From the NCBI GenBank assembly GCA_902805805.1, contig CADCUE010000171.1:1-9661 (forward strand): a DNA stretch of 9,661 nt, written 5' to 3'. Shown here piece after piece: positions 1 through 5,947 of this stretch. The DNA comes from an uncultured Frankineae bacterium (lineage in GTDB: Bacteria; Actinomycetota; Actinomycetes; Mycobacteriales; SCTD01). A model generated the notes under the pieces. That model did not search any database. It saw nothing but the letters and a program-made list of their open reading frames with translations, and was not told the origin of the DNA. The position numbers and the translations under genes are program-made. Positions within the stretch are counted from its first letter, which is position 1, and every line of letters starts with the position of its first letter.

Positions 1-1
1 C

Positions 2-697
2 GAGAAGGTGCGGCGCAAGCCGTTCTCGGTGGTGCTGTTCGACGAGGTCGAGAAGGCCCACCCGGACGTGTTCAACACGCTCCTGCAGATCCTGGAGGAC
101 GGGCGCCTGACCGATTCCCAGGGCCGGGTCGTCGACTTCAAGAACACCGTGCTCATCATGACGTCGAACCTCGGCACCCGGGACATCTCCAAGGGCTTCA
201 ACCTGGGCTTCCAGAAGGACGGCGACACGCAGGGTGCCTACGAGCGGATGAAGACCAAGGTGCAGGACGAGCTCAAGCAGCACTTCCGGCCCGAGTTCCT
301 CAACCGCGTCGACGACATCGTCGTGTTCCACCAGCTCACCGAGCCGGAGATCCTGCAGATCGTCGACCTGATGCTGGCCCGGCTCGACGTCCAGCTCAAG
401 AACAAGGACATGGGCCTCGAGGTCACGACACCGGCCAAGAAGCTGCTGGCGAAGAAGGGCTACGACCCGGTCCTCGGCGCCCGGCCGCTGCGCCGCACGA
501 TCCAGCGCGAGCTGGAGGACCAGCTGTCCGAGCAGATCCTGTTCGGCACGCTGAGCGCCGGCAACATCGTGGTCGTCGACGTGGAGAAGAAGGAGTCCGG
601 CGAGGACGGCTTCTCCTTCCGCGGCGAGCCCAAGCCGAGCGCGGTGCCGGACGTGCCCCCGGTCGACCTCGCCGGTGGCAAGGCCGCCGAGCAGTAG
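2..697 (+). CDS. clpC: ATP-dependent Clp protease ATPase subunit ClpC, C-terminal part (5' end outside the window)
   Basis: This is the last 231 residues of a class I Clp/Hsp100 unfoldase, which unfolds substrates in the cytoplasm and feeds them to the ClpP peptidase. The reading frame is open to the left edge, so the N-domain, first AAA+ module and second Walker A lie outside. The visible part is the second AAA+ module: Walker B (VVLFDEVEKA) near the start, sensor 1 (MTSN), the arginine-finger segment FRPEFLNRVDD, and the C-terminal D2-small domain with sensor 2 (GARPLRR). The tail after the D2 domain is about 30 residues, rich in Pro, Glu and Lys, as in mycobacterial ClpC1. The stop is TAG at 695-697, followed at once by a strong hairpin shared with the convergent mutY. 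The family assignment is certain. ClpC is preferred over ClpB because of the tail and the close match to actinobacterial ClpC; there is no coiled-coil evidence, as that part is outside. Confidence 0.96.
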   Translation, partial: EKVRRKPFSVVLFDEVEKAHPDVFNTLLQILEDGRLTDSQGRVVDFKNTVLIMTSNLGTRDISKGFNLGFQKDGDTQGAYERMKTKVQDELKQHFRPEFLNRVDDIVVFHQLTEPEILQIVDLMLARLDVQLKNKDMGLEVTTPAKKLLAKKGYDPVLGARPLRRTIQRELEDQLSEQILFGTLSAGNIVVVDVEKKESGEDGFSFRGEPKPSAVPDVPPVDLAGGKAAEQ

Positions 698-708
698 ACC
701 CGCGTCCC

Positions 709-746
709 CGAAGGGGCGGCACCTCTGCGGAGGAGCCGCCCCTTCG
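709..746. terminator. Bidirectional hairpin between convergent clpC and mutY
   Basis: A perfect 12-bp inverted repeat (CGAAGGGGCGGC at 709-720 pairs with 735-746) has a second 4-bp stem (CCTC 722-725 with GAGG 730-733) and a TGCG tetraloop nested in its loop. It starts 12 bases after the clpC stop and lies 33 bases beyond the mutY stop, so it can serve both converging transcripts. No U-tract follows on either strand, which is common for terminators in GC-rich actinobacteria. The structure is read directly; the terminator role is inferred. Confidence 0.8.
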
Positions 747-779
747 GCGTGCGCGGCCCCTCCGGGGGCGCTGCGGGGG

Positions 780-1664
780 TCAGGCTGCCGGGGTCGTGCC
801 CGGCAGGGCGAAGCGGCCGTCCGGCAGCGGGTGGACCAGCCCGTCGGCCACCAGGGCGTCCAGCGAGCGGGCCCGCTGCACCGGCTCGTCCCACACCTGC
901 GCCAGGACCGCCGCCTCGACGGGGCCGTCGGCGTCGCGCAGCACCGCGAGCAGCCGCCCCCGGACCTGCCGGTCGGTGCCGGCCCAGCTCTGCGGACGCC
1001 GCACCGGGGCGGCGAGCTCCGGCCGCCCGGCCGCGGCCCAGGCGCAGCGGTCCTGCACGGGGCAGACCGGGCAGCGGGGGGCGCGGGCGGTGCACACCAG
1101 CGCACCGAGCTCCATGAAGGCCACGGACGCCGTCGCCGCCGCCTCCGGGTCCGGGGGCAGCAGGGCCTCCATGCGCGGCAGGTCGGCCGCGGTGACGGCG
1201 GCGTCGGCCCGCCCCTCGACGCTGCGCGCGACCACCCGGCGCACGTTCGTGTCGACGACGGGCACCCGCTGGCGGTAGGCGAAGGCCGCGACCGCCCGGG
1301 CCGTGTAGGCCCCGACGCCCGGCAGGCTCAGCAGCTCCGGCACGGTGCGCGGCAGCCGCCCGTCGTACCGCTCCACCACCTCGACGGCGCAGGCGTGCAG
1401 GCGCAGCGCCCGCCGGGGGTAGCCCAGGCGGCCCCACATCCGCACGGCCTCTCCAGGCGGGGCGGCGACCAGCGCCTGAGGGGTCGGCCAGCGCTGCAGC
1501 CACGCCTCGTACGCCGGCAGGACCCGCGCGACGGGGGTCTGCTGCAGCATCACCTCGCTCACCAGGACGGCCCAGGCGGGGGTGCCGGGGCGGCGCCACG
1601 GGAGGTCGCGGGCTGCACCGGCGTACCAGTCGGAGACGGCCTGCGCGAGGGCGGTGTCGGGCAC
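780..1664 (-). CDS. mutY: A/G-specific adenine DNA glycosylase MutY
   Basis: MutY is the base excision repair enzyme that removes adenine mispaired with 8-oxoguanine. Counting from GTG 1664, the catalytic residues fall at the E. coli positions: Glu37 in SEVMLQQT and Asp138 in VVDTNVRR. The helix-hairpin-helix LPGVGAYTARA is at 114-124. The [4Fe-4S] ligands follow C-x6-C-x2-C-x5-C (Cys191, 198, 201, 207). At 294 residues it is short: E. coli MutY has 350 and ends in a NUDIX-like domain for 8-oxoG recognition. Here only about 85 residues follow the cluster, including a TDRQVRGRLL segment shared with M. tuberculosis MutY. I chose GTG 1664 over GTG 1673 because the length matches E. coli MutY at the N-terminus and a TACCGT box lies exactly 7 bases upstream, suggesting a leaderless message. 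It is divergent from the gene at 1700. Confidence 0.94.
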   Translation of the reverse strand: MPDTALAQAVSDWYAGAARDLPWRRPGTPAWAVLVSEVMLQQTPVARVLPAYEAWLQRWPTPQALVAAPPGEAVRMWGRLGYPRRALRLHACAVEVVERYDGRLPRTVPELLSLPGVGAYTARAVAAFAYRQRVPVVDTNVRRVVARSVEGRADAAVTAADLPRMEALLPPDPEAAATASVAFMELGALVCTARAPRCPVCPVQDRCAWAAAGRPELAAPVRRPQSWAGTDRQVRGRLLAVLRDADGPVEAAVLAQVWDEPVQRARSLDALVADGLVHPLPDGRFALPGTTPAA

Positions 1665-1671
1665 CCCGATC

Positions 1672-1677
1672 ACGGTA
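1672..1677 (-). promoter_or_regulatory. Putative -10 box (TACCGT) for leaderless mutY
   Basis: On the minus strand TACCGT is followed by 7 bases and then the GTG at 1664, so transcription would begin at the start codon. There is no Shine-Dalgarno sequence in between. No convincing -35 element is visible. It fits the known actinobacterial TANNNT leaderless arrangement, but the motif is short. Confidence 0.45.
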
Positions 1678-1686
1678 GGCGGCGGA

Positions 1687-1692
1687 TAGGGT
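1687..1692 (+). promoter_or_regulatory. Putative -10 box (TAGGGT) for the leaderless gene at 1700
   Basis: TAGGGT is followed by exactly 7 bases and then ATG 1700. There is no ribosome-binding site. It mirrors the mutY box on the other strand; the two boxes share an intergenic region of about 35 bp, so the two promoters must be packed back to back. Confidence 0.45.
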
Positions 1693-1699
1693 CGAGCAG

Positions 1700-2371
1700 A
1701 TGGCGCTGCACTGGCAACCGGTCGGACCGGAGCCCGCACAGACCTACTGGAAGCGGCGTGCCGCCGTCGCGCTGGCCGTCCTCGCGCCCCTCGTGCTCCT
1801 GCTGTCGCTGCTGGGCGGCGGGGACGACCCGGACGAGCTCGCGCAGCGCCCGGCCGCCACCGCGTCGGCCCGGACCACGCCCGAGGCGAGCGCCGCGGCC
1901 ACTCCCAGCGCCGACCCCAGCGCCACCCCGGACCCGAGCGCCGACCCGAGCGCCGACCCGAGCGCCAGTCCCACCGCCGCGGCCGGCGAGTGCACCGACG
2001 AGGTGCTGCGGATCGAGGCGGCGGCCGCCGAGGACAGCTACGCGGTGGGGGCCGAGCCCCGGCTGCAGCTGCGGGTCACCAACACGGGGACCGCGCCCTG
2101 CACGCGCGACCTGGGACAGGCGGCGGTCGAGCTGCTCGTCGTGTCCGGCGACGACCGCATCTGGTCCAGCGACGACTGCGCGCCCGGTGGGGACGCCGAC
2201 GTCACGACCCTCGTGCCGGGCACGCCGGAGGTCAGCACGGTGACCTGGTCGGGCACGCGCTCGCGGCCGGGCTGCGCGGGCGACGAGGAGCCGGCCAAGG
2301 CCGGCACCTACCGGGTCAACGGCCGGGTCGGCGCCCTGCGCGAGGAGGGCGAGCCCTTCGTCCTGCGCTGA
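1700..2371 (+). CDS. Membrane-anchored secreted protein of unknown function (positional counterpart of M. tuberculosis Rv3587c)
   Basis: I do not recognise a named family. The 223-residue protein has a short cytoplasmic N-terminus ending in basic residues (WKRR, 17-20), one hydrophobic helix at about 21-38, a low-complexity Ala/Thr/Ser/Pro/Asp linker at about 42-95 with PSAD repeats, and an extracytoplasmic domain of about 125 residues. This domain has four cysteines (98, 134, 160, 192), enough for two disulfides. The segment LQLRVTNTGTAPCTRDLG resembles beta-sandwich domains of actinobacterial secreted proteins (DUF4232-like texture, a weak impression). The order mutY / this gene / disA / radA matches the M. 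tuberculosis region in which Rv3587c, a membrane protein, lies between disA and mutY. The start at ATG 1700 is set by the TAGGGT box. Its 3' end converges with disA. A cell-envelope role is inference only. Confidence 0.8.
   Translation: MALHWQPVGPEPAQTYWKRRAAVALAVLAPLVLLLSLLGGGDDPDELAQRPAATASARTTPEASAAATPSADPSATPDPSADPSADPSASPTAAAGECTDEVLRIEAAAAEDSYAVGAEPRLQLRVTNTGTAPCTRDLGQAAVELLVVSGDDRIWSSDDCAPGGDADVTTLVPGTPEVSTVTWSGTRSRPGCAGDEEPAKAGTYRVNGRVGALREEGEPFVLR
1931..1966. repeat. Three exact tandem copies of a 12-bp unit coding for a DPSA linker
   Basis: GACCCGAGCGCC occurs three times in a row at 1931-1942, 1943-1954 and 1955-1966, with degenerate copies just upstream (about 1905-1930). It encodes the Asp-Pro-Ser-Ala repeats of the linker between the membrane helix and the secreted domain. 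As whole codons are repeated, copy-number change would alter only linker length and not the frame. Confidence 0.9.
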
Positions 2372-2419
2372 CCGGCGGGGGCGGCGCCCTGCGGCGGCCC
2401 GCGTCCGGCCGCCCGGTCA
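2369..2419. terminator. Inverted repeat spanning the stop codons of convergent genes
   Basis: TGACCGG at 2369-2375 pairs with CCGGTCA at 2413-2419. The arms contain the stop codon of the plus-strand gene (TGA 2369-2371) and, on the minus strand, that of disA (TGA, 2417-2419). A second hairpin is nested inside (GCGGCC 2394-2399 with GGCCGC 2407-2412, 7-base loop). No U-tract is present. A role as a shared terminator is plausible but unproven. Confidence 0.45.
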
Positions 2420-3496
2420 GACGTAGCGCTCGAGGATGGAGCTCTCCGCCAGCCGCGACAGGCCCTCGCGGACGCTGCGTGCCCGGGTCTCCCCGACCCC
2501 GTCGACGACCTGGAGGTCGTCGATGCCGGCGGCCAGCAGCTTCTGCAGACCGCCGAAGTGGTCGACGAGCCGGTCGACGACGGTCCCGGGCAGCCGCGGG
2601 ACCTTGGCCAGCAGCCGGTAGCCCCGCGGGCTGACCGCCTGCTCGAGGGCGTCGGCCGTGGTCGCGTAGCCGACCGCCTTGGCGACGACGGACAGGTCGA
2701 GCAGGTCCGCCGCCGACAGGCTGTCGAGCTCGGCGACGGCGTCCACCAGCGTGCGCGTCTTGCGGCCGGTGCCGGTCACCAGGTAGTCGCGGACGACGAG
2801 CTCGCGCTCGCCGTCGACCCCCGCCATGAGCTCCTCGAGCTGCAGCGACAGCAGGCGCCCGTCGGTGCCGAGCTCGACGACGTAGCCCTCGATCTCGGTG
2901 GCGATGCGCCGCACCATCTCCAGGCGCTGGCTGACCGCCATCGCGTCGCGGACGGTGACGAGGTCCTCGATCTCGAGGGCCGACAGCGTGCCCGCCACCT
3001 CGTCGAGCCGCAGCTTGTAGCGCTCGAGCGTGGCGAGCGCCTGGTTCGCGCGCGACAGGATGGAGGCGCTGTCGTCCAGGACGTAGCGACCGCTCGGCGT
3101 GTAGAGAGCGATGATCCGCATCGACTGGCTGACGCTCACGACCGAGTAGCCGGTCTGCTTGGCGACCCGCTCGGCCGTGCGGTGACGGGTGCCGGTCTCC
3201 TCCGTCGGGATGGCCGGATCGGGGACCAGCTGGACGCTCGCCAGCACGATCTTGCTGAGATCGCCGGTCACGACGACGGCGCCGTCCATCTTCGACAGCT
3301 CGCGCAGCCGCTGCGCGGAGAAGTCGACGTCGAGCGAGAAGCCGCCCGTCGACAGGGACTCGACGACCTTGTCGTGGCCGAGGACGATCAGCGCGCCGGT
3401 GTTGCCCCGCAGGATCCGCTCGAGGCCGTCCCGCAGCGGGGTGCCCGGGGCCATCGCGGCCAGCGTCGAGCGCAGCCGCTCGTCCGTGCCTGCCAC
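2417..3496 (-). CDS. disA: DNA integrity scanning diadenylate cyclase DisA
   Basis: DisA makes cyclic di-AMP from two ATP, and in Bacillus it stops synthesis at branched DNA. Counting from GTG 3496 the protein has 359 residues, near the M. tuberculosis length. The N-terminal DAC domain carries the DGA motif (71-73, KMDGAVVV) and the RHR motif (104-106, GTRHRTAER), so it should be active. A helical linker (about 140-290) is followed by a C-terminal helix-hairpin-helix DNA-binding segment ([16 protein letters not shown]), and it ends in LERYV. The frame is open up to ATG 3559, which would add 21 Arg-rich residues. I prefer 3496 (or GTG 3502) because alignment with M. tuberculosis DisA starts there and a TAGACT box lies at 3537-3542, downstream of the ATG. 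It lies just downstream of radA in the same orientation, as in M. tuberculosis and Bacillus. The DAC and DNA-repair assignment is firm; the start is not. Confidence 0.96.
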   Translation of the reverse strand: MAGTDERLRSTLAAMAPGTPLRDGLERILRGNTGALIVLGHDKVVESLSTGGFSLDVDFSAQRLRELSKMDGAVVVTGDLSKIVLASVQLVPDPAIPTEETGTRHRTAERVAKQTGYSVVSVSQSMRIIALYTPSGRYVLDDSASILSRANQALATLERYKLRLDEVAGTLSALEIEDLVTVRDAMAVSQRLEMVRRIATEIEGYVVELGTDGRLLSLQLEELMAGVDGERELVVRDYLVTGTGRKTRTLVDAVAELDSLSAADLLDLSVVAKAVGYATTADALEQAVSPRGYRLLAKVPRLPGTVVDRLVDHFGGLQKLLAAGIDDLQVVDGVGETRARSVREGLSRLAESSILERYV

Positions 3497-3536
3497 CCGC
3501 ACCCCCGCATCCAGCTCTCGCGCGCCCGTACGCCGG

Positions 3537-3542
3537 AGTCTA
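3537..3542 (-). promoter_or_regulatory. Possible -10 box (TAGACT) upstream of disA
   Basis: On the minus strand TAGACT fits the actinobacterial sigma-A -10 consensus TANNNT and would start a transcript near 3530, leaving a leader of about 30 bases before GTG 3496. No -35 match is seen at the proper distance. If real, disA could be transcribed apart from radA. Confidence 0.35.
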
Positions 3543-3571
3543 GGGATCTGCAGCCACATCGCCGGATCTCG

Positions 3572-3600
3572 TCGGTCACGGCTCGGTCACGGCACGTGCC
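3572..3600. promoter_or_regulatory. Tandem 11-bp repeat abutting a 10-bp palindrome in the radA-disA gap
   Basis: TCGGTCACGGC is repeated directly at 3572-3582 and 3583-3593. It overlaps GGCACGTGCC (3591-3600), a perfect palindrome with a CACGTG core. The cluster lies 7 bases past the radA stop and about 30 bp above the possible disA -10 box. The arrangement looks like an operator, but no regulator is identified. Confidence 0.4.
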
Positions 3601-3606
3601 GACGCG

Positions 3607-5088
3607 TCAGGCGGTACGGCCGGGCGGCCCGTGCGCCGACAGGCTCTCCAGGGCTCGGCTCAGGTGCGGCAGCTCGACCACGGCCACCCCCGACGGCACG
3701 GACGTGAGCTGTGCGCGCGCTCCGGGCGGGACCAGGATGCGGTGGTAGCCGATGCGCGCGGCCTCCGCCACCCGTTGCGCGAGGTGCCCCACGGGCCGGA
3801 TGTCACCGGACAGCGCGACCTCCCCGATGACGGCGATGTCGCGCGGCATCGGGATGCTCGACGCCGCTGAGGCCACGGCCAGGCACACCGCCAGGTCGGT
3901 GGCCGGATCGGAGAGCCGGGCGCCCCCGACGGTGGCCACGAAGACGTCGCGGTCCAGCTTGTAGCCGGCCTCGCGCTCGGTGACCGCCAGCAGCATCGCC
4001 ACCCGCGAGGAGTCGAGCCCGGTCACGCCGCGGCGCGGGTTGGCGGACGGCGTCGCGGCGACCAGCGCCTGCACCTCCGCGGGCACGGCTCGCCGCCCGT
4101 CGACCGACACCGCCACGGCGGTGCCGGGCACCGGGACCTCGCGCGAGCTGCGGAACAGCGCAGACGGGTCCGGGACCTCGCGCAGACCGTCGTCGGCCTG
4201 CTCGAAGCAGACCACCTCGTCGGCGGGGCCGTAGCGGTTCTTGACGGCCCGCAGCATCCGCAGCGTGGTGTGCTTGTCGCCCTCGAACGTCAGCACGGTG
4301 TCCACCATGTGCTCGAGCGCGCGGGGACCGGCGACGGAGTTCTCCCGGGTCGACTGGCCGATGAGCAGCAGCGGGAGCCGTCGGCTCTTGGCGAGGCGGA
4401 CGAGCACGGAGGTCACCTCCTGCACCTGGGACATCCCGCCGGCCCGCCCGTCCACGGACGACGACGCGATGGCCTGCACGCTGTCGACGATCAGCAGCAC
4501 GGGGTCGTGCGCCTCGACGTGGCCGAGCAGGGCGCCGAGGTCGGTCTCGTCGGCGAGCAGGATGCCGGGTGCCACCGAGCCGGTGCGGCGGGCCCGCACG
4601 CTGATCTGCTCGACGCTCTCCTCGCCCGAGACGTAGAGGACGTTGGCCGTCTCGTTGCGCAGCGCCATCCGGTGGGCGACCGCGGCGACGAGCGTGCTCT
4701 TGCCGACGCCGGGCTCACCGGCCAGCAGGACCACCTGACCGGCCACCAGCCCGCCGCCGAGGACGCGGTCGAACTCCGCGAGCCCGGTCAGCTCGCGCGG
4801 GGTGCGGTCCGCGACGACCTCGGCGAGAGGGCGTGCCGGGTGCTCGGGCGGCGACCCCGTCACCGACGTCCTGAGCCCGGGCAGCGCCCGGACGGGAGCC
4901 GTCTCGGCCAGCGTGCCCCAGGCGCTGCACTGCGGGCACTGCCCCACCCACTTGCCCACGGTGGCCGCGCAGTCGGTGCAGCGGTAGGCCGGGCGCTCCT
5001 TGGCGGACCGGCCGGCGGCCGGACGGGCGGCAGTCGACCGGCCGGAAGCCGGCCGGGCGGGGACGGGTGCTGGCGGACCGACGGTCAT
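3607..5088 (-). CDS. radA: DNA repair protein RadA (Sms), DnaB-like recombination helicase/ATPase
   Basis: RadA acts in homologous recombination, promoting branch migration of recombination intermediates. The 493-residue protein has, in order, a C4 zinc finger (Cys37, 40, 51, 54; RCTDC...CPQC), a RecA-like ATPase with Walker A GEPGVGKST (124-132, Lys130) and Walker B (LLIVDSVQAI), the RadA-specific KNRYG motif (283-287), and a C-terminal Lon-like domain (DLAVCLAVASA...GEVALSGDIRPVGH). All key motifs are intact. The first 34 residues are a Pro/Ala/Arg-rich extension before the zinc finger; M. tuberculosis RadA starts only a few residues before it, so this arm looks lineage-specific. ATG 5088 is the only start near the finger and lacks a Shine-Dalgarno sequence, but TAGCGT ends 7 bases upstream. 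It lies 67 bp downstream of lpqE and upstream of disA, all on the minus strand. Confidence 0.97.
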   Translation of the reverse strand: MTVGPPAPVPARPASGRSTAARPAAGRSAKERPAYRCTDCAATVGKWVGQCPQCSAWGTLAETAPVRALPGLRTSVTGSPPEHPARPLAEVVADRTPRELTGLAEFDRVLGGGLVAGQVVLLAGEPGVGKSTLVAAVAHRMALRNETANVLYVSGEESVEQISVRARRTGSVAPGILLADETDLGALLGHVEAHDPVLLIVDSVQAIASSSVDGRAGGMSQVQEVTSVLVRLAKSRRLPLLLIGQSTRENSVAGPRALEHMVDTVLTFEGDKHTTLRMLRAVKNRYGPADEVVCFEQADDGLREVPDPSALFRSSREVPVPGTAVAVSVDGRRAVPAEVQALVAATPSANPRRGVTGLDSSRVAMLLAVTEREAGYKLDRDVFVATVGGARLSDPATDLAVCLAVASAASSIPMPRDIAVIGEVALSGDIRPVGHLAQRVAEAARIGYHRILVPPGARAQLTSVPSGVAVVELPHLSRALESLSAHGPPGRTA

Positions 5089-5095
5089 GGTGCGG

Positions 5096-5101
5096 ACGCT
5101 A
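5096..5101 (-). promoter_or_regulatory. Putative -10 box (TAGCGT) for leaderless radA
   Basis: On the minus strand TAGCGT is followed by 7 bases and then ATG 5088, the same geometry as at mutY and the gene at 1700. No Shine-Dalgarno sequence precedes the ATG, and no -35 element is recognisable. Confidence 0.4.
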
Positions 5102-5155
5102 GCGGCGCCCACCGACACCGCGGGGGAGGCGGCGGATGCCTGTGCAGAGCCGGCG

Positions 5156-5947
5156 TCAGCCGGTGGAGGGGCTCGCGGACGCCTCGGGCTCGGCCGACTC
5201 CGCCGGCTCCTCGGCGCCCTCGCCCTCGGGGGACTCCTCGCTGCGGGGCGCGGTCTCGCCCTCGTCCTCGCCCTGACCGCTCTCGCCCTCGCCCACGATG
5301 CCTTCCTCGCCCTCGCCGCCGGCGCCGTCCTCGTCGCCGCCGGACTCCTCCCCGTGGTGCCCGCCGGCGGGGGCCTGCAGGGCCGGCTCGCCCTCCTCGC
5401 CCTCACCACCGGTGTAGACGGGGCGGTCGGTGCGGCCGGAGACGGCGACCGGGACGGGCACCTCGATCGTGCCGTTCTTCTCGAAGCGGAACGTCATGGT
5501 GACGTACTCGCCCTCGGTGAGGTCCTGCGTCAGCGAGACCAGGCGCAGGCGGGCGGTGTTCTCGGTGCTGCCGAGCGCGGGGACCTCGAGCGAGGCGGGC
5601 GAGTCCTCGACCAGCACCTCGACGGACTCGGCGCCGTCGGTCGTCACCTCGAGCAGGGTGTCGGGCTCGTCGTCGTTGTTGGTGACGACCAGGACCGCCT
5701 CGGCGTCCTCGCCCTCCTCGAGCGTGCGCCCGTCCTCGGACGGCAGGACGGCCAGGCCCCGGATGGCCAGCGTGCCCACCGCGGTGTTGGTGGCGTCGGC
5801 CTGGCTGCGCTCCTGGTAGGTCTGCGCGTCCCGGCCGGCCCCGCAGCCGGCCAGGGCCAGCGGCAGCACACCGGCCAGGAGCAGGGCCGCGCTGCGCGAG
5901 GCGAGGGGCCGCGCGGTCACGGGGCGGGGGCGGCGCGGCGAGCTCAC
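5156..5947 (-). CDS. lpqE: LpqE-like lipoprotein with PCuAC-type domain and long acidic tail
   Basis: A 263-residue exported lipoprotein. The signal peptide ends in the lipobox LALAGC, with Cys35 the lipidated residue. Residues about 55-170 form a predicted beta-sandwich; LTQDLTEGEYVTMTFRFEKNG followed by a PVPV strand matches the last strands of PCu(A)C periplasmic copper chaperones. The H-x10-M and H-x-M copper ligands of that family are missing: the domain has one Met (151) and no His. Residues about 180-263 are a Glu/Gly/Ser-rich, strongly acidic tail with a His pair (197-198); M. tuberculosis LpqE, about 182 residues by recollection, has no such tail. Its place upstream of radA-disA matches lpqE in M. 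tuberculosis. GTG 5947 is chosen because AGGAG lies 7 bases upstream and it overlaps the sco stop by 4 bases (GTGA). A role in copper delivery to cytochrome oxidase with Sco is inferred. Confidence 0.85.
   Translation of the reverse strand: MSSPRRPRPVTARPLASRSAALLLAGVLPLALAGCGAGRDAQTYQERSQADATNTAVGTLAIRGLAVLPSEDGRTLEEGEDAEAVLVVTNNDDEPDTLLEVTTDGAESVEVLVEDSPASLEVPALGSTENTARLRLVSLTQDLTEGEYVTMTFRFEKNGTIEVPVPVAVSGRTDRPVYTGGEGEEGEPALQAPAGGHHGEESGGDEDGAGGEGEEGIVGEGESGQGEDEGETAPRSEESPEGEGAEEPAESAEPEASASPSTG

Noticed and set aside
2558..3748. A plus-strand open frame of nearly 400 codons antisense to disA.
   Set aside because: The disA frame has DGA and RHR motifs and matches M. tuberculosis DisA end to end. 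The opposite frame is low-complexity Arg/Asp/Gly sequence with no family.
5159..5410. The repetitive CTCGCC-rich stretch as a regulatory or CRISPR-like repeat.
   Set aside because: The units are irregular and in frame with the Glu/Gly-rich lpqE tail, so codon-level low complexity explains them.
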